Origin: Planctomycetota bacterium
GTDB taxonomy: Bacteria > Planctomycetota > Planctomycetia > Pirellulales > Pirellulaceae
Length of the DNA stretch: 5,807 nucleotides
Direction: 5' to 3'
NCBI GenBank assembly: GCA_023430365.1
Contig: JAEZAS010000398.1
Coordinates: 1 to 5,807 of the forward strand
Shown here piece by piece: positions 1 through 5,164 of the stretch. A model generated the notes under the pieces. It was not told the origin of the DNA. It searched no databases and saw nothing but the letters and a program-made list of their open reading frames with translations. Positions within the stretch are counted from its first letter, which is position 1. The number at the start of each line of letters is the position of its first letter. Both the position numbers and the translations under genes were made by a program.

Positions 1-84
1 GTCAAAGACCTGGTCGAGCCAGAGATAGTAGCCGCCAATAAACAGCCCAAGCAGCGCCAGCGCGCCCAAGCAACCGCGAAGCAT
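1..84 (-). CDS. N-terminus of a membrane-anchored protein, cut by the window edge
   Basis: A reading frame starts at ATG 84-82 and stays open to the left edge, giving 28 residues. The N-terminus is MLRG followed by a hydrophobic stretch (residues 5-22, GCLGALALLGLFIGGYYL) and then WLDQVFD, which looks like a signal anchor or uncleaved transmembrane helix. An AGGA at 95-92 lies 7 nt before the ATG and supports this start. The frame is open back to a TGA at 141-139 with no other ATG. It lies on the same strand as the membrane protein upstream (stop at 267, or 172 if the frame is repaired), but a hairpin at 149-168 sits between them, so co-transcription is uncertain. The family cannot be told from 28 residues. 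Confidence 0.6.
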   Translation of the reverse strand, partial: MLRGCLGALALLGLFIGGYYLWLDQVFD

Positions 85-148
85 GAAGCGATCCTGAGGG
101 TGGACGACGAAAAACCGTGCAGCGGAATCCGCCAGCGTTCAACTCCGG

Positions 149-168
149 CAAGCGCCCACCCTCGCTTG
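149..168 (-). terminator. Terminator-like hairpin after the frameshifted membrane protein
   Basis: CAAGCG at 149-154 pairs perfectly with CGCTTG at 163-168 around an 8-nt loop. On the minus strand the stem begins 3 nt after the TGA at 174-172, the stop of the displaced C-terminal frame of the upstream gene. No U-run follows, so this is not a canonical intrinsic terminator. Its place right after the stop at 172, about 100 nt beyond the stop at 267, favours 172 as the ancestral gene end. Confidence 0.35.
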
Positions 169-171
169 GGC

Positions 172-282
172 TCAGATGTTATACGGCCAAATCGCCAGGC
201 GATCGAGGTAGTCGGGATGCACGCCCTTTACCCACACATACTCGTCGGTGATCCGCTTCGGAGTGATCAGCCGGCAGGAGAG
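172..282 (-). pseudogene. Out-of-frame C-terminal tail of the membrane protein at 267-755
   Basis: Reading the minus strand from 282 in the -1 frame relative to the preceding gene gives LSCRL, then TPKRITDEYVWVKG, then VHPDYLDRLAIWPYNI, and a TGA at 174-172. The KGVHPDYLxRL stretch matches my memory of how NPYAAP-type planctomycete membrane proteins end, so this is very likely the true C-terminus of the 755 gene. Joining the frames needs one added base, or two removed, somewhere around 270-290. The joined length is 585 nt, or 194 residues plus stop. There is no long homopolymer at the junction and no obvious X-XXY-YYZ slippery heptamer, so a mutation or a sequencing error is likelier than programmed frameshifting. 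A hairpin at 149-168 follows this stop. Confidence 0.75.
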
Positions 283-755
283 CAGCCCGCGATGCCCACC
301 ACGGCGCCGCCGATTAGGCCGCCGAGGAACAGCAGGAGCCCCCAGTCCTGCTCATTCACCGCCAGCACAATGCCGAGTGCGATCATCCCCAGGCACAGCA
401 GGAAGCTGCCCCAGGCAATCAGCAACCGTCGCTTGCGCCGGGCGAACCATTCCTCAGTGAGCGGAATGAACAGAGTGGCCCTTTTCTGCAGAATCATGGC
501 CACCACGATGTACACGATCAGATTGACCAGCAACGCCAGGTAGACGGCTGGATGGTGCCACTGCAGATTGCGCTTCAGCCGCCGCGAGGCGGGAAGATTG
601 CTCTTCACGCAGATATCGGGCAGTGGCGCAGCCTTGTGGAGGACCAGCAGATTGCCCTGCCTCCACAAGCCCGGAAAGCCCACGACCTTCGGCTCAGCGC
701 CGACGGCAAACGGATTGGCTACCTGCGGAGCAGCATAAGGATTGAGCTGGGACAT
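267..755 (-). CDS. Three-helix membrane protein with NPYAAP N-terminus, truncated by a frameshift
   Basis: The frame starts at ATG 755-753 and encodes 162 residues ending GCSPAG. The N-terminus MSQLNPYAAPQ followed by a soluble segment is a style I associate with planctomycete small membrane proteins of unknown function. Residues 36-56 contain LPDICVKSNLPA. Three hydrophobic helices follow at about 69-88, 111-132 and 139-157, with a basic loop FARRKRR between the first two. The end is abnormal: helix 3 runs straight into the stop, while the -1 frame immediately downstream encodes a plausible cytosolic tail (see 172-282). The product is therefore probably missing about 35 native residues. No Shine-Dalgarno motif precedes the start. 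The repaired gene would encode 194 residues. No function can be assigned; a role at the inner membrane is inferred from the helices alone. Confidence 0.8.
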   Translation of the reverse strand: MSQLNPYAAPQVANPFAVGAEPKVVGFPGLWRQGNLLVLHKAAPLPDICVKSNLPASRRLKRNLQWHHPAVYLALLVNLIVYIVVAMILQKRATLFIPLTEEWFARRKRRLLIAWGSFLLCLGMIALGIVLAVNEQDWGLLLFLGGLIGGAVVGIAGCSPAG

Positions 756-768
756 GGGAGGTAATGGG

Positions 769-831
769 GTTAGAGATGAGGAGTTCAGAAGACAGAGATC
801 AGAGTTCAGAACATAGAGGTCAGTGGTCGGA
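769..831. repeat. Degenerate heptamer array, GTTCAGA family
   Basis: From about 769 the plus strand can be cut into nine consecutive 7-nt units. The best are GTTCAGA at 783-789 and again at 804-810, with GATCAGA at 797-803 between them; consensus is roughly GNTCAGA. At a larger scale, 781-801 and 802-822 are adjacent 21-nt direct repeats matching at 18 of 21 positions (three heptamers each). The array lies in the gap upstream of the membrane protein gene that starts at 755. Confidence 0.65.
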
Positions 832-863
832 CGGATAGCTCGACCGGCTGCCGCTGATTTTCA

Positions 864-947
864 ACCACTGAGGAACCGAAAAACAAGCAAAACCAACCAC
901 CAGCCACCGCATCTCTGCTCTCTTCGCTCTTACCTCTTCCCTCTCCT
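864..947. repeat. Degenerate heptamer array drifting from ACCANCC to CTCTTNC units
   Basis: Twelve 7-nt units fit in one phase from 864 to 947. The clearest are five pyrimidine units at 913-947, consensus CTCTTNC (for example CTCTTAC at 927-933 and CTCTTCC at 934-940). They are preceded in the same phase by ACCAACC at 892-898 and ACCAGCC at 899-905. Units before 892 are poor matches and may be coincidental. The array ends 10 nt before the stop codon of the Tat-exported TIM-barrel gene (958), so it forms that gene's 3' flank. No terminator hairpin is visible here. Confidence 0.6.
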
Positions 948-957
948 CCACCCCCGC

Positions 958-1869
958 TCAGCTCGCGAAAATCTTATCCATCCGCTCGGCGACTTCTTTC
1001 AGCCACACCTTGTCGCCCCCTTGGATCTCGGCGGTGCCCCAGCCGGTGAACTCGATCTTTTCCAGCTCGTCCATCACCTTCGGCCAGTCGACGCTGCCTT
1101 CGAGCAGCTTGGCGGAGAAGCCGGCGCCGAGGTTGCCCCCTTCGGGCTGAAGCTTGTAGTCCTTGATGTCGAGCTTCTTGATTCGCTTGCCCAGCACCGG
1201 GATCCACTCGTGCGGCGGCGAGTAGCGAACGGTGTTGCCAACGTCAAAATACGCCCCGACGCGCTCCGAGCCGCACTCGTCGATGAACCGGGCCGTTTCC
1301 TTGGGGTCGGTGAGAAAATCGTTCCAGACGTTTTCCATCAGGATGTCGATGCCCTGCTCTTCGGCGAGCGGCGTGGCCTTCTTGATCTCGGCGATCGACC
1401 GTTCCCAGGCTTGCTCGTAGGTGGCGTCGGGCGTCACCCGGCCCGGGACGAGCAACACGCTCGTGCCGCCGACTGCCTTGCTGAACTTGATCGCTTCCTT
1501 AAGCGCCGCGAGCCCCTTTGCCCGCACTTCTTCGCTCGGGTCGCTCAGCCGCTGGTTCCAGTGCACCGAATCGACCACGCCGTGCACGGGCAGGCCGGTG
1601 GCGTCGATCGCTTTCTTGACCTCATCAACGGTCAACTCGCTCGGCGCGTTCAGTTCGATGCCGTCGAACCCCAGGTCCTTGAGCGCCTGGAACTTGTCCT
1701 GCAACGAGCCTTCCACCCGCACCATGCCGATCTTCACGGCCTTCTTGTAACGCTTTTCTTTCTGGGCGTCGTCGGCGCGGGCCATGAGCGGGGTTCCCAG
1801 GCAAGCGATGCCAGCCGAAGCGGCGGTGGCGGCCAAAAACGTGCGGCGGGCTAGCGTGTGGCTTTGCAT
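958..1869 (-). CDS. Tat-exported sugar phosphate isomerase/epimerase-like TIM-barrel protein
   Basis: The 303-residue product starts at ATG 1869-1867, with GGAG at 1882-1879 placed 9 nt upstream. Residues 1-32 form a Tat signal: ARRTFLAATAA has the twin arginines at 8-9, a hydrophobic core follows, and an ARA site at 30-32 suggests cleavage before D33, placing the enzyme in the periplasm. Residues 45-300 resemble the xylose isomerase-like TIM barrel (AP_endonuc_2 family). Likely metal ligands are E179 (ILMEN), D209 (AYFDVGN) and E281 (GTAEI). D234 in KLDIKDYK sits where many relatives carry histidine; I recall the same D in planctomycete paralogs, so this is probably a subfamily trait. Relatives isomerise, epimerise or eliminate sugars and keto-sugars; the substrate here is not known. 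It is divergent from the DUF1080 lipoprotein gene, a recurring partner in 3-keto-glycoside clusters, which suggests work on 3-keto sugars (inference). Confidence 0.9.
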   Translation of the reverse strand: MQSHTLARRTFLAATAASAGIACLGTPLMARADDAQKEKRYKKAVKIGMVRVEGSLQDKFQALKDLGFDGIELNAPSELTVDEVKKAIDATGLPVHGVVDSVHWNQRLSDPSEEVRAKGLAALKEAIKFSKAVGGTSVLLVPGRVTPDATYEQAWERSIAEIKKATPLAEEQGIDILMENVWNDFLTDPKETARFIDECGSERVGAYFDVGNTVRYSPPHEWIPVLGKRIKKLDIKDYKLQPEGGNLGAGFSAKLLEGSVDWPKVMDELEKIEFTGWGTAEIQGGDKVWLKEVAERMDKIFAS

Positions 1870-2028
1870 CTTTCAAAACTCCAGGTGGGACTTCAGAGGA
1901 TGGACTTTATTGCACCGGAGAGGTTTCCAACGCCCGCCCAATATACTCTGCGGAAGCAGACGATACCGCTCCGCTGCATTAGAATGAGCCCCTTTCCGAA
2001 CTAGCCCCTCCTTCGGAGCACTGCAGCC
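1870..2028. promoter_or_regulatory. Divergent promoter region between the TIM-barrel and DUF1080 genes
   Basis: These 159 bp separate two start codons that point away from each other, so promoters for both genes should lie here. For the plus gene, TATACT at 1942-1947 matches five of six bases of a sigma-70 -10 box, but no good -35 lies 16-18 nt upstream. No convincing minus-strand promoter was found. GGAG at 2015-2018, 10 nt before the plus start, is the likely ribosome binding site. CTCC at 2008-2011 can pair with it over a 3-nt loop. No clear operator palindrome is visible. Confidence 0.5.
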
Positions 2029-3345
2029 ATGTCGGTTCGTTGGCTCACCTATCTCGTGATCTCGCTCGCCCTGCTCGGCTGTGCTCAAGCCGAAAACAAC
2101 GCCCCCGCGCCCACGACCGAAAAGGACGCACCGGCGGCAGCAGCGGACAACGCAGCGGCGGCGCCGGAAGCCACACCCGTCTCGACCCAGGCAGAACCCA
2201 AGGCGCAGACCGAGCCCAATCCCGAATCTCCGCACAACAAGCTCACCGCGGATGAGATCGCCGACGGCTTGATCGCCCTCTTCGACGGCCATTCCCTCTT
2301 CGGCTGGAAGCCGTACAGCAAGGCGAACTGGGAAGTTAAAGACGACGCAATTCACGTGAGCGAAGGCGAGCCGGGACTGCTCTGCACGACCGTGCAATTC
2401 TCCGACTTCGAGCTCTCGGTCGACTTCCTCGCCGAGGAGAACACCAACAGCGGCATCTTCCTCCGCACGCCCACCGTGGCGGGCCCCGACTCGCTGGCCA
2501 CCGAAGTCTACGAACTGAACATCGCGCCCGGCGACAACCCGTTCCCGACGGGCAGCCTCGTGAAACGGGCGAAGGCCGAGGGCGTGGAGCCGAAGGCCGG
2601 CTGGCGGACGTTTCACGTCACGGTCGATGGCTCTCGCGTCGTTGTGAAGCTCGATGGCCAGGAGGTCGTCAACTACGAAGATCCCAACCAACTCGGCCGG
2701 GGCTATATCGGATTGCAGCTCAATAGCGGGCCGGTGTCGTTCCGCAACATCAAGCTCAAACCGCTCAACCTGAAGCCGCTTCTCGAAGGCGAAGAACTGA
2801 CCGAGTGGCAGACGGTCGAGGGCTCCAAGGATTTTGAAGCCGTGACCGACAGCGAAGGGGTGCTGAGCATCACCGGCGGCAAGGGAGCCCTCGAGAGCAA
2901 GGAGCAGTACGGCGATTTCGTGGCCCAGCTGCAGTGCCGCACCAATGCCGAGAACCTCAACAGCGGGCTCTTCTTCCGCTGCATCCCCGGCGACATGATG
3001 AACGGCTACGAGAGCCAGATCCACAACGGCTTCAAGGACGGCGACCGCACCAAACCGGTCGACCACGGCACCGGCGCCATCTTCCGCCGCGTGCAGGCCC
3101 GCCGCGTCGTCGCCAACGACCAGGAGTGGTTCAGCAAGACGATCGTCGCCGACGGCCCGAATATCTCGGTGTGGGTCAACGGCTACCAGGTCACCGCTTG
3201 GACCGACGACCGCCAGCCGCACGACAACCCCCGCAACGGCCTCCGCACCCAACCCGGCACGCTCCAAATCCAAGGCCACGACCCAACGACAAGCCTGTCG
3301 TTCCGCAAGATCCAAGCGGCGGAATCACGCGATCGCGCTAAGTAA
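2029..3345 (+). CDS. Lipoprotein with two DUF1080 (3-keto-disaccharide hydrolase) domains
   Basis: The 438-residue product begins with a short lipoprotein signal: lipobox LLGC, with C18 as the predicted lipidated residue. Residues 19-70 are an Ala/Pro/Glu-rich linker lifting the domains off the membrane. Domain 1 (about 79-245) and domain 2 (about 247-428) share the concanavalin-like DUF1080 plan: LFDGHSLFGW opens domain 1, NSGIFLRTP (140-148) matches NSGLFFRCIP (311-320), and VSFRNIKL matches LSFRKIQ at the two ends. Domain 2 carries the familiar GYESQIHN, DHGTGAIF, VWVNGYQVTAWTD and NPRNGLR stretches and is closest to the canonical family, whose members cleave 3-keto-glycosides. Domain 1 is more divergent and may bind rather than cleave. 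The gene is divergent from a Tat-exported TIM-barrel gene, so both act outside the cytoplasm. The last codon and the stop lie inside a heptamer repeat that starts at 3341. Confidence 0.93.
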   Translation: MSVRWLTYLVISLALLGCAQAENNAPAPTTEKDAPAAAADNAAAAPEATPVSTQAEPKAQTEPNPESPHNKLTADEIADGLIALFDGHSLFGWKPYSKANWEVKDDAIHVSEGEPGLLCTTVQFSDFELSVDFLAEENTNSGIFLRTPTVAGPDSLATEVYELNIAPGDNPFPTGSLVKRAKAEGVEPKAGWRTFHVTVDGSRVVVKLDGQEVVNYEDPNQLGRGYIGLQLNSGPVSFRNIKLKPLNLKPLLEGEELTEWQTVEGSKDFEAVTDSEGVLSITGGKGALESKEQYGDFVAQLQCRTNAENLNSGLFFRCIPGDMMNGYESQIHNGFKDGDRTKPVDHGTGAIFRRVQARRVVANDQEWFSKTIVADGPNISVWVNGYQVTAWTDDRQPHDNPRNGLRTQPGTLQIQGHDPTTSLSFRKIQAAESRDRAK

Positions 3346-3375
3346 ACAGTAGACAGTTCACAGAAAACAGTGAGG
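3341..3375 (+). repeat. Heptamer array, AGTNNAC family, left arm
   Basis: Four units fit the consensus AGTNNAC at 3341-3347, 3348-3354, 3355-3361 and 3362-3368 (the last reads AGAAAAC); a decayed fifth reaches 3375. The first unit contains the TAA stop codon (3343-3345) of the DUF1080 gene. The 19 nt at 3345-3363 match the reverse complement of 3526-3544 at 18 of 19 positions, so this array is the inverted partner of the one at 3521-3555. Confidence 0.75.
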
Positions 3376-3397
3376 CGGGCCGGCGTGCGGCCCGCCT
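3373..3397 (+). terminator. Strong GC hairpin 3' of the DUF1080 gene
   Basis: AGGCGGGCCG at 3373-3382 pairs perfectly with CGGCCCGCCT at 3388-3397 around the 5-nt loop GCGTG. It starts 27 nt after the stop codon, a position suited to termination or 3'-end protection. No U-run follows, so it is not a textbook intrinsic terminator; it could also be a REP-like repeat unit. The stem reads the same on both strands and could serve the convergent SPFH gene as well. Confidence 0.55.
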
Positions 3398-3404
3398 TGG
3401 AGTA

Positions 3405-3421
3405 GACAATCTAGGATTGTC
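3405..3421. other. Second perfect hairpin in the convergent gap
   Basis: GACAATC at 3405-3411 pairs with GATTGTC at 3415-3421 over a 3-nt TAG loop, a perfect 7-bp stem. It lies 8 nt after the GC hairpin at 3373-3397. The two stems next to each other look like a designed 3'-end or repeat-element structure rather than chance, but no function can be read from the sequence. Confidence 0.5.
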
Positions 3422-3435
3422 GTTCACACCGCTCG

Positions 3436-3477
3436 GCTTACTGCGTACCGAGTACTCAGTACGGAAAACTGAGAAAC
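3436..3477 (-). repeat. Palindromic heptamer block in the convergent gap
   Basis: On the minus strand, 3477-3436 divides into six 7-nt units with a loose AGTNNNC pattern (for example AGTTTTC at 3470-3464 and AGTACTC at 3456-3450). The centre, 3444-3463, is a 20-bp palindrome with a single mismatched pair. This block is more decayed than the arrays at 3341-3375 and 3521-3555. Confidence 0.5.
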
Positions 3478-3520
3478 GCAGCACCAAACATTCCACCCAC
3501 CCCAGGTCCAAGCGCCGCGG

Positions 3521-3555
3521 GAAAACTGTTAACTGTCTACTGTTAACTGTTTACT
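3521..3555 (-). repeat. Heptamer array, AGTNNAC family, right arm
   Basis: Read on the minus strand from 3555 to 3521 there are five units in perfect phase: four fit AGTNNAC (AGTTAAC occurs twice, at 3548-3542 and 3534-3528) and the last is AGTTTTC. The array starts 4 nt after the stop codon of the SPFH gene (3562-3560). It is the inverted counterpart of the array at 3341-3375, so each convergent gene is followed by, or runs into, the same repeat read in its own direction. Confidence 0.75.
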
Positions 3556-3559
3556 CCCC

Positions 3560-4948
3560 TTAATGCCTATCCCCCTCCCCATTGATCTTCTCCTCCACCC
3601 GGTCCGCTTGCCAGGCGATGGAGGTGATCACGCGGCTGACGTCGAGGGCCGTGCTGGTGCCAGCCAGTTGGCTGGCGCAGACCACGACCATGTCGCCGCT
3701 GGGCGATGGCTGGATCGCAAACGCGCCGAGCACCATCTGCGTGTTGAACTTGAGCAGTTGCAGGGCGTTCTCCGGTGTGCTCGGTCCGCAGGTCGAAGCG
3801 TACGAGATGAGCGCGTGCCCAGCCGGGTCCTTTTGATCGAAGCGGACCGTCACCGTTTGCTTTCGCAGCGGCCCGACCGGCACCACGATCTGGAACACGT
3901 CGCCGACTTCGGTCACCTGGTAGCCCGCCGACTGGGCCACCGAGCGGACGAGTTGCTTGGGATCGGCAGGCGCTACCTGAGTCGCGGGCGCTAGACCGGC
4001 AAAGTCGAGTGTTCCGTGCGGAGCGCCGGAAGGAACCACTCCGGAAGCGGCAGGTTGCGGCGGCTGAAACTGGTTGGGGTTCACGCGGGGGTTCGCGGCG
4101 ATCGCCTGCTGGATCATCTGCGGCATCATCATGCCGAAGCCGGCTCCCATGCCCATGCCCATCGCACCCTGGGCGTTGCCGGCGCCGCCCCCTTGGGCTT
4201 CGGCCAGCCGGCCCATGCTGTTGGCGGCCTGAAAGACGGTGTACGCCTGCAGATCGCCAATCACGCCCATGCTGCTGCGGGCGTCGATCGCCTTCTGCAC
4301 TTCCTCGGGAGGCGAAATTGCGTTGATGAAGAAGTCGACCAGCTCCAGGCCATAGCGCTGAAAGTCGGCGGCGATCGAGTTGTTCGAACTGACCGCCAGC
4401 TCGTCGAACTTGCCCGGCAGATCGAGCAGGCTCATCCCCGCCGTCCCGAGCACGTCAGTCAAGCGCGAGACGATGAGGTCCTTCAGATACGACGTGATCT
4501 CTTCCGTCGTGTATTTGCCCTGGGTCCCGACCAGTTCGTCGAGCAGCCGCACGCTGTCGGCCACGCGGAAGGCGAACTTGCCGTTGGCGCGCAGGCGGAC
4601 GATGCCAAAATCCTTGTCGCGCACCGTGATCGGCTGGCGGGTTCCCCATTTCTGGTCGAGGAACGTCTGCATGCCGACGAAGTAGACCTGCGCCTGAAAC
4701 GGCGACTTCTCCCACGGAATCGTGAGCAGCCGGGTGAGGATCGGCACGTTCATCGTCGTGAGCGTGTAGCGCCCGGGCGCGAACTTGTCCATCGCCTTGC
4801 CGCTTTTGACGAACACGGCTTCCTGGTTCGGCTGGACGATCAGCTGCGCGCCGAGCTTGATGTCGGCCGAGCCCTCGGGGGGCACCCGATGGACGAGCGA
4901 GCGGTTGGTCTCGTCAAAAAAGTCGATGACTTCCAGGCGAATACCCAT
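3560..4948 (-). CDS. SPFH/band-7 protein (YdjI type) fused to a YbjN/chaperone-like C-terminal domain
   Basis: The 462-residue product starts MGIRLEVIDFFDE at ATG 4948-4946, with no strong Shine-Dalgarno motif. Residues about 26-245 are an SPFH domain of the YdjI/virion-core-like group: GAQLIVQPNQEAVFVKSGK, the FAPGRYTLTT turn, KSPFQAQVYFV, and the WGTRQPITVRDKDFGIVRLRANGKFAF stretch are characteristic (the last given here as landmarks at residues 101-127). No transmembrane helix is present, unlike classical stomatins. A Gly/Met/Ala-rich linker (252-283) and a Pro-rich segment (289-328) follow. Residues about 329-455 form a second alpha/beta domain (LVRSVAQSAGYQVTEVG, then NALQLLKFNTQMVLGAFAI, ending QADRVEE) resembling YbjN or type III secretion chaperone-like folds. 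Usual YdjI proteins are shorter (about 320 residues) and end in a zinc ribbon, which is absent. SPFH proteins form oligomeric scaffolds; the role here is unknown. Confidence 0.88.
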   Translation of the reverse strand: MGIRLEVIDFFDETNRSLVHRVPPEGSADIKLGAQLIVQPNQEAVFVKSGKAMDKFAPGRYTLTTMNVPILTRLLTIPWEKSPFQAQVYFVGMQTFLDQKWGTRQPITVRDKDFGIVRLRANGKFAFRVADSVRLLDELVGTQGKYTTEEITSYLKDLIVSRLTDVLGTAGMSLLDLPGKFDELAVSSNNSIAADFQRYGLELVDFFINAISPPEEVQKAIDARSSMGVIGDLQAYTVFQAANSMGRLAEAQGGGAGNAQGAMGMGMGAGFGMMMPQMIQQAIAANPRVNPNQFQPPQPAASGVVPSGAPHGTLDFAGLAPATQVAPADPKQLVRSVAQSAGYQVTEVGDVFQIVVPVGPLRKQTVTVRFDQKDPAGHALISYASTCGPSTPENALQLLKFNTQMVLGAFAIQPSPSGDMVVVCASQLAGTSTALDVSRVITSIAWQADRVEEKINGEGDRH

Positions 4949-5009
4949 AAGGCGGTGCTTCCGTTTTCAGAGGTGTGCCGGCAGAACGAAGATACGAGCC
5001 GCGACTGGG

Positions 5010-5037
5010 ATTATAGCCGCTGGCGATCACCAATGAA
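5010..5037 (-). promoter_or_regulatory. Candidate sigma-70 promoter for the SPFH gene
   Basis: On the minus strand a perfect -10 box, TATAAT, lies at 5015-5010. Sixteen nt upstream, TTCATT at 5037-5032 matches three of six bases of the -35 consensus. Transcription would start near 5003, giving a leader of about 55 nt before ATG 4948. An A/T-only hexamer of this kind stands out in such GC-rich DNA. The weak -35 keeps confidence moderate. Confidence 0.45.
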
Positions 5038-5141
5038 CGCGAAGGCCACGCTCACGGACGACGCACGCCACAGAAGCGACGCGGGACTAAGCGAAGCGCG
5101 GTCACGTCACGGAAATGCGGAACCAGGCCGTAGCACTCCAT

Positions 5142-5163
5142 CAGCCGTCTGCACCGACGGCTG
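5142..5163 (-). terminator. Terminator-like hairpin after the 155-aa membrane protein
   Basis: CAGCCGTC at 5142-5149 pairs perfectly with GACGGCTG at 5156-5163 over a 6-nt loop. On the minus strand the stem begins one nt after the TAA stop at 5167-5165. No U-run follows. AACCAG at 5121-5126 can also pair with CTGGTT at 5161-5166, an alternative fold. The hairpin separates this gene from the promoter candidate of the SPFH gene. Confidence 0.5.
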
Positions 5164-5164
5164 G

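Noticed and set aside
260..290. Programmed -1 frameshifting in the membrane protein gene
   Set aside because: The shift needed is -1, but no X-XXY-YYZ slippery heptamer and no clear downstream pseudoknot were seen. A base deletion or sequence error is simpler.
100..543. Plus-strand open frame of 147 codons
   Set aside because: It mirrors the minus-strand membrane protein and its displaced tail, and its product is Pro/Ser/Arg-rich without any motif.
823..1854. Long plus-strand open frame (343 codons) opposite the TIM-barrel gene
   Set aside because: The minus-strand protein has a Tat signal and a recognisable barrel family; the plus-strand product is Arg/Leu/His-rich with no domain, as expected for antisense of GC-rich coding DNA.
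1910..1947. TTGCAC and TATACT as a promoter for the DUF1080 gene
   Set aside because: The spacing is 26 nt, far outside the 16-18 nt range, so only the -10-like hexamer is kept as a weak candidate.
1873..3315. Minus-strand open frame of 480 codons opposite the DUF1080 gene
   Set aside because: It is longer than the real gene, but its product is low-complexity Val/Ala/Arg/Gly and has no domain, whereas the plus strand encodes a lipoprotein with two clear DUF1080 domains. It also spans the divergent promoter region.
3341..3555. CRISPR array
   Set aside because: The repeat unit is only 7 nt and contiguous, with no 25-40 nt repeats separated by unique spacers, and no cas gene is present.
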